From NCBI GenBank assembly GCA_021797955.1, contig JAJZYV010000025.1:1-10709 (forward strand): DNA of 10,709 nt. The letters are read 5' to 3'. Position numbers and translations under genes: made by a program. This document shows, piece after piece, positions 7,124 through 10,709 of the stretch (position 1 is the stretch's first letter; every line of letters starts with the position of its first letter). The notes under the pieces were generated by a model. That model worked only from the letters and a program-made list of their open reading frames with translations. It made no database searches and was not told the origin of the DNA. This DNA comes from Thermoplasmata archaeon (lineage in GTDB: Archaea; Thermoplasmatota; Thermoplasmata; Thermoplasmatales; Thermoplasmataceae).

Positions 7124-7142
7124 CCTGTTGAAATATTGTAAG

Positions 7143-7784
7143 GTGAAGGGGCTCTATTCAGAATCATCTCCAAAAACAAAACTGCTTTTAACTGTAAAGA
7201 GGAATGGAGAACCATCACTTAGTGAGCTCAGCCAAATTCTTGGAATATCAAAGGCCGCCGTTTTAAAGCACATATCAGAACTGGAAAGAGAGGGCATGCT
7301 GGAAAGAACTTATGTTCCTTCAGGGAAAGGAAGGCCTGTTTGCAAGGTATTTATAACGGAGAAGGGTCATAATGTCTTACCCAAGTCTTATTCATCTCTT
7401 GCGCTTGAAGCCCTCGAATATGTGGAGAAAAATCTCGGCTTAGAGGGAGTTTCAGAAGTTCTGCATTTGAGGTCCGCAAAAATTCTAGAAGAATACAGGA
7501 AAACCATAGAACCTATGGATGAAAGTCTTCTGGTGGATAACCTAAGGACTTTAAGGAATTCTGATGGTTACATGGCAGAAATAAAAAAATTATCAGAAAG
7601 AACATTTGAATTATGTGAATACAACTGTCCTATTCTACAAATTTCCGAAAAGTATTCAGAGGCCTGCAATTCAGAAAGAGAACTTTTTCAGGATCTACTA
7701 GGGGCAGAAATAGAATCAACACACAGAATTATATCAGGTGCCAAAACATGCAGATTCGTAATTAAGTTTCAGGAGAAGTATTAG
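7143..7784 (+). CDS. SufR-like winged-helix transcriptional regulator with a C-terminal Fe-S (4-Cys) domain
   Basis: From GTG 7143 the product is 213 aa; TTG 7128 would add five residues (MKYCK). The N-terminal winged helix-turn-helix contains SLSELSQILGISKAAVLKHI (helices 2-3, recognition helix near ISKAAVLKH) and the wing GKGRPVCKVFITEKG, the pattern of the SufR/DeoR-like group. The C-terminal domain has cysteines at 158 and 162 (CEYNC), 175 (EAC) and 203 (GAKTC), arranged as in SufR-type regulators, in which conserved C-terminal cysteines bind a [4Fe-4S] cluster. The ending 'ISGAKTCRFVI' is also typical. It therefore probably senses Fe-S, oxygen or redox status. It is divergent from the Rieske-ETF unit across a ~220-bp promoter region and may control that unit as well as itself. 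No suf genes are in the window. Confidence 0.85.
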   Translation: MKGLYSESSPKTKLLLTVKRNGEPSLSELSQILGISKAAVLKHISELEREGMLERTYVPSGKGRPVCKVFITEKGHNVLPKSYSSLALEALEYVEKNLGLEGVSEVLHLRSAKILEEYRKTIEPMDESLLVDNLRTLRNSDGYMAEIKKLSERTFELCEYNCPILQISEKYSEACNSERELFQDLLGAEIESTHRIISGAKTCRFVIKFQEKY

Positions 7785-7830
7785 GAAACATCGTGATCTA
7801 AAAATATTGAAATTAATTTAAAACTGACAT

Positions 7831-8880
7831 CTAAATTATGGCTACAGAATCTCCAAATTCATGGCCATCGAGTCCAAATGTTGAAACTATTCTGTTTAAT
7901 GGCATTGATATTTGATCTCCCACGAAAGCCGAAAGGAGATCATGATGTGAACTATCTGTATCATGAACTCCAGTAATTATCCCGGAAAGTGGGAAAACAT
8001 CAGTATCCGGACCTATTTTTAACCGTGTGACACCGCTGGAACTTCTAAGTTTACCTCCACTGACCGCTGAAATAATTGCTCTTGCCACAGTAGTACCGAC
8101 TGCAATAACCCGGTTTCCAGAAGCAACAGCATTTTCTATGTTCTCAATTGTATCACCGCCAACATCATAAAATTCTGGAAGAAGGAAATCTGATTTCTCA
8201 AATTCCGCTCTTTCCAGTGATGCCAGGTTGCAGTGCAGGGTAATTGTTGATATGCGAACACCTTCTTTCACTGTTTTGTTTATAATTTCAGTACTGAATG
8301 GTCTTGAAGCTGAAGGATATTCCGAAGACCCCAACTTTGTCTGAAAAATGTTCTTGTAATAAGAATAATCAAAGGCTTTGGTTATTCCTTCATAAAATAT
8401 TGGGCTCCCGTTCCTAAGGAGGAATTTCTGCATATCATCAATAAGATTGGGAAAAGTCATTTCCACATACCTGGGAAACTCTCTATTCCGTTCAACAACA
8501 TTAGCAATTATTTCAGTGTTTAATATTGAAAATTCCCCCTTATTCCAAGGGGCACTAAATTCAGATCTTGGTCTTATTTCTGCAAGATATTTACCATGAT
8601 CAATTGGCTGCCCAACATGAATTCTGCATATTTTGCCACTGGAACTTTCTCTAGCCCAGAGAGCAGATGGGAGCATCAAACTGTCATTAAATAAGAGTAG
8701 ATCTCCAGGGTCAAGTATTTCACTGAGATAAGTGAAGTCTGGAAACAGAGAAACCTCTCCAGCTTTTAACCTTGCAACTGCCAGTTTAACAGAACTTCTA
8801 TTCTTTCCCAGAATCTCTCTGGGAACATTCTCTGTTCTCTCTGTATTTAGGTAAAGTGAATCGTGATACAAAATTATCAC
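7831..8880 (-). CDS. queA: QueA-like protein (S-adenosylmethionine:tRNA ribosyltransferase-isomerase family, variant motifs)
   Basis: QueA transfers and isomerises the ribosyl group of SAM onto 7-aminomethyl-deazaguanine in tRNA, in the bacterial queuosine pathway. This 349-aa protein keeps the fold landmarks: LLFNDSLMLPSALWAR (62-77), NRVIAVGTTVARAI (256-269) and LLSAFVGDQ (315-323). The active-site motifs differ from canonical QueA: YPSASRPFS (188-196) replaces APTAGLHF, TLHCNLAS (214-221) replaces TLHVGxGT, TGVHDTDSSHHD (303-314) replaces TNFHLPxSTL, and the end is HEFGDSVAII, not FFSYGDAMLI. From memory, these variants match a QueA-like subgroup common in actinobacteria, so the true substrate is uncertain. 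The GTG start overlaps the SDR stop by 4 nt (GTGA). A GAGGTGAT sequence spans this GTG, and an in-frame TTG at 8871 is better spaced from it, so the true start may be three codons later. Confidence 0.82.
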   Translation of the reverse strand: MIILYHDSLYLNTERTENVPREILGKNRSSVKLAVARLKAGEVSLFPDFTYLSEILDPGDLLLFNDSLMLPSALWARESSSGKICRIHVGQPIDHGKYLAEIRPRSEFSAPWNKGEFSILNTEIIANVVERNREFPRYVEMTFPNLIDDMQKFLLRNGSPIFYEGITKAFDYSYYKNIFQTKLGSSEYPSASRPFSTEIINKTVKEGVRISTITLHCNLASLERAEFEKSDFLLPEFYDVGGDTIENIENAVASGNRVIAVGTTVARAIISAVSGGKLRSSSGVTRLKIGPDTDVFPLSGIITGVHDTDSSHHDLLSAFVGDQISMPLNRIVSTFGLDGHEFGDSVAII

Positions 8881-8886
8881 CTCTCC
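8876..8886 (-). promoter_or_regulatory. Strong Shine-Dalgarno sequence overlapping the QueA-like GTG start
   Basis: On the minus strand GGAGAGGTGAT runs across the annotated GTG (8880-8878). Its GAGGTGAT is a near-complete anti-SD complement, 4 nt before the TTG at 8871. It supports coupled translation after the SDR and leaves the exact start open. Confidence 0.5.
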
Positions 8887-9563
8887 ACGACACTCAAGAG
8901 TTCTCTGGCGGAGTCTAATGGGTTTTTTAGATTTTCTGGATCATCATCGGGAAGTGCTAATCTATGCATTTCGGTATTCATATCACCAGGATCAAAAGAA
9001 ACAAATCTATTTCCTATTTTCCCACCTTCAACTTGCATTATTCTGAATAGAAAATCTAATGCTGCTTTGGAAGACCCATATGGCCCCCATCCAGGATATG
9101 GCGTTGAGGCAGCGTCAGAGGTGATATGCACAAACATGGTATTACTTACAGGCTGGCGCTTCAATATCTTCAATACGAGTGAAATATTCCCGAAAAAATT
9201 GGTTTCAAAGACCGATCTGAAGTCATTCAGTTCCAGATCAGTAGAATTAACTAGGGGTGTTTTTCCAAGCTCACCCGCATTAAGAATAACTGCATCAAAC
9301 CTTTTGAATTTCTTCAGAAAGGTTTCAAGGACATTATCCAGGTGGTTTGAAATTCTCAAATCACAAACTTCTGCCAGAAGATTTTTATTTTTATTCATCA
9401 GCTTGATTTCTGATATGAGGTCAAATCGTCTTCCAAAAGTTGCCACACTCCATCCTGCATCAAGAAAAACATCGACGCAGGCTCTGCCTAATCCTGAAGT
9501 TCCACCAGTTATCAATACCGTTTTATTCTTTACCGTTTCTTTTCTCTCAACATAATTCTCCAT
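8877..9563 (-). CDS. Short-chain dehydrogenase/reductase (classical SDR)
   Basis: NAD(P)-dependent oxidoreductase with a Rossmann fold, 228 aa, slightly short for a classical SDR. Visible motifs: TGGTSGLG (19-26, the TGxxxGxG dinucleotide site), GRR at 44-46 after strand 2 (basic residues favouring NADP), CDLR (67-70), NAG (95-97), N122, S149 (HITSD), and Y162-x3-K166 (YGSSK), which completes the Asn-Ser-Tyr-Lys tetrad; DPGDMNTEMH (191-200) is the usual PG motif after strand 6. All catalytic residues are present, so it should be active. Substrate unknown. It is the first gene of a pair with the QueA-like protein, whose start overlaps its stop by 4 nt; this tight coupling suggests a shared pathway, possibly acting on the same nucleoside or a carbohydrate precursor (inference). 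Confidence 0.9.
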   Translation of the reverse strand: MENYVERKETVKNKTVLITGGTSGLGRACVDVFLDAGWSVATFGRRFDLISEIKLMNKNKNLLAEVCDLRISNHLDNVLETFLKKFKRFDAVILNAGELGKTPLVNSTDLELNDFRSVFETNFFGNISLVLKILKRQPVSNTMFVHITSDAASTPYPGWGPYGSSKAALDFLFRIMQVEGGKIGNRFVSFDPGDMNTEMHRLALPDDDPENLKNPLDSARELLSVVER

Positions 9564-9582
9564 GGGAATTCATGCTGATACA

Positions 9583-9591
9583 TTAAATAAA
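9583..9591 (-). promoter_or_regulatory. Probable box A of the SDR/QueA-like unit
   Basis: TTTATTTAA on the minus strand is centred 24 nt before the ATG at 9563. The interval has no Shine-Dalgarno-like motif, which fits a leaderless mRNA. Confidence 0.5.
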
Positions 9592-9607
9592 CAAAACGGT
9601 TAACAAA

Positions 9608-9618
9608 ATAAATTAAAA
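9608..9618 (+). promoter_or_regulatory. Possible box A of the methionine aminopeptidase gene
   Basis: The AT-only stretch ATAAATTAAAA is centred about 27 nt before the ATG at 9640, favouring that start over the in-frame TTG at 9625, which would lie too close to the box. Confidence 0.4.
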
Positions 9619-9639
9619 AGGGTTTTGTCTGAACAGATC

Positions 9640-10524
9640 ATGACCCATAATATGGATCCATACGAAAAATCCTGTATTATCAAAGCCGGAAAAATTGGTA
9701 AAGCAGCACTTGAATTCGCCCAGACTCTAATAGAGCCTGGATCACTTCTTCTTGAAGTTGCAGAAAAAACAGAAAATTTCATCAGAGAGGAAGGGGCACA
9801 ACCATCCTTTCCGCTTAATCTCTCCATAAACCATGAGGCAGCACATTACACACCATCACCTAATGATGGGAAGAGATTCAAAACAGGTGATCTGGTAAAG
9901 GTGGATATTGGTGCACAGGTAGACGGATTTATCTCAGATAATGCAGCAACTGTTGAGGTTGGAGGAACAGGAAATTATTCAAATCTCATTGATGCTTCAA
10001 GAGAAGCTCTAGATGCTGCATTGAAAGTATTACGCCCAAACATTCCAATAGGAAGAATAGGTAAAGCAATTGGTGAAAAGATTAACTCTATAGGATTTAA
10101 GCCGGTGAAGAATCTTGGGGGTCATGGAATAAACCGTTTTGACCTTCATTCAAGAATTTTCATTCCAAATTATGATGATGGAAACGGAGCAACCATAACC
10201 CCGGGTACGGTAATCGCAATAGAGCCTTTCTCGTCCACGGGGATAGGGATGATCCACAATGGCCCTGGTGGGAATATTTATATTATGAGCGGTACAAAGC
10301 AGGATAAGAAGGACCCAGTATACGGAGCATTCAATATGCTTCCCTTTGCAGAGAGATGGATTACCAATTTAATCCCTGATCATACTGCATATCTTAAGAA
10401 GATGATGGGAAAGAAACAGATATCACAGTTTCCCGTACTTAAGGAGCATAGTGGGGCGATGATATCTCAGGCAGAGCATACTATACTTGTCCTGGCCGAC
10501 GAAATAATTGTTACAACAAAGTGA
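9640..10524 (+). CDS. map: Methionine aminopeptidase, type II (archaeal)
   Basis: Removes the initiator methionine from nascent proteins in the cytoplasm, using a two-metal site. From the ATG at 9640 the product is 294 aa, the normal archaeal length. The pita-bread fold ligands are all visible: D89 (VKVDIGAQ), D100 (SDNAATV), H162 (NLGGHGI), E195 (AIEPFSS) and E279 (QAEHT), plus the substrate-binding H65 (SINHEAAHYTP). The insertion between H162 and E195 and the segment from about 214 to 265 correspond to the type II helical subdomain, so this is type II rather than bacterial type I. In-frame alternatives are TTG 9625 and ATG 9652; the ATG at 9640 is chosen for its distance from the TATA-like box. 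It is divergent from the SDR gene over a 76-bp promoter region. Confidence 0.94.
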   Translation: MTHNMDPYEKSCIIKAGKIGKAALEFAQTLIEPGSLLLEVAEKTENFIREEGAQPSFPLNLSINHEAAHYTPSPNDGKRFKTGDLVKVDIGAQVDGFISDNAATVEVGGTGNYSNLIDASREALDAALKVLRPNIPIGRIGKAIGEKINSIGFKPVKNLGGHGINRFDLHSRIFIPNYDDGNGATITPGTVIAIEPFSSTGIGMIHNGPGGNIYIMSGTKQDKKDPVYGAFNMLPFAERWITNLIPDHTAYLKKMMGKKQISQFPVLKEHSGAMISQAEHTILVLADEIIVTTK

Positions 10525-10647
10525 ACGTTGTAAGATGTAGATCAAATATATCTCGCACATCGTGCATAATTAAGGAAATCAGGAAACTAAAAGAAAAGGT
10601 TAAAGATTAAGCCTAAACATTTACATCGTTGCCGAGAATAACAATAC
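10525..10647. other. Intergenic stretch after map
   Basis: AT-rich sequence with no convincing gene. It contains a small GCAC-ATC-GTGC hairpin (10555-10565) and a weak TATA-like CTAAACATTTACA (10613-10624) ahead of the open frame at 10648. Confidence 0.4.
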
Positions 10648-10709
10648 ATGACTCATATAATTAAAGAAGAGCGAGATCTCAAATTTATTTACACAAAGAT
10701 CAAGGATGG
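10648..10709 (+). CDS. Possible start of a gene running off the window (unknown)
   Basis: An ATG at 10648 opens a frame of 20 codons (MTHIIKEERDLKFIYTKIKD) to the window edge. A weak TATA-like element about 26 nt upstream (around 10618-10624) fits the promoter spacing of other genes here. The peptide is too short to recognise; it could equally be non-coding. Confidence 0.3.
   Translation, partial: MTHIIKEERDLKFIYTKIKD

Noticed and set aside
7810..7819. AAATTAATTT palindrome between the convergent regulator and QueA-like genes
   Set aside because: A perfect 10-bp palindrome made only of A and T is expected by chance in such AT-rich spacer; no flanking support.
8863..9555. A 230-codon open frame on the + strand opposite the SDR and the start of the QueA-like gene
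   Set aside because: It lies entirely opposite genes with complete family motifs, and its translation is Ser/Phe-rich with no recognisable domain, as expected of a codon shadow.
10555..10565. GCAC-ATC-GTGC hairpin after map, considered as a terminator or small RNA
   Set aside because: Only a 4-bp stem with a 3-nt loop and no T-tract after it; likely chance.

Overview
The window looks like a chromosomal segment of an AT-rich archaeon, most likely from the Thermoplasmata (Thermoplasma/Ferroplasma/Cuniculiplasma-like). The grounds are an archaeal Nob1 (PIN domain plus zinc ribbon), a type II methionine aminopeptidase, a short (~385 aa) thermoplasma-type citrate synthase, a one-piece ETF beta-alpha fusion, and TATA-like boxes about 24 nt upstream of start codons. 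The lineage is inferred from protein style and gene architecture; no rRNA or tRNA is present to confirm it. Coding density is very high and no gene-free stretch exceeds 300 bases. I see no mobile element, CRISPR array or RNA gene.

Layout. (1) 1-1362, +: 3' part of an adenylate-forming (ANL, acyl-CoA-synthetase-like) protein whose catalytic motifs are eroded. (2) 1432-3728, +: citrate synthase, ribosomal RNA endonuclease Nob1 and a metal-dependent cyclase/formamidase-like hydrolase, packed like an operon. (3) 3853-4872, +: a small stand-alone FHA (phosphothreonine-reading) protein, then a polytopic membrane protein. (4) 4885-6921, -: a Rieske-type [2Fe-2S] ferredoxin followed with zero spacing by fused EtfB-EtfA. 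(5) 7143-7784, +: a SufR-like winged-helix regulator with a four-cysteine C-terminal domain, divergent from the Rieske-ETF pair. (6) 7831-9563, -: a short-chain dehydrogenase whose stop overlaps the start of a QueA-like protein. (7) 9640-10524, +: methionine aminopeptidase. (8) 10525-10709: short tail with the possible start of another gene.

How they fit together. Citrate synthase feeds carbon into the TCA cycle. ETF and Rieske ferredoxin form a flavin/iron-sulfur electron-transfer module, plausibly controlled by the neighbouring Fe-S-type regulator through a shared promoter region rich in TGAA/TTCA half-sites. Nob1 and Map are housekeeping functions (16S rRNA 3' maturation, N-terminal Met removal). 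The most promising unexplained items are the SDR/QueA-like pair, in which the QueA-like protein has non-canonical motifs, the SufR-like/Rieske/ETF module, and the ANL pseudoenzyme.
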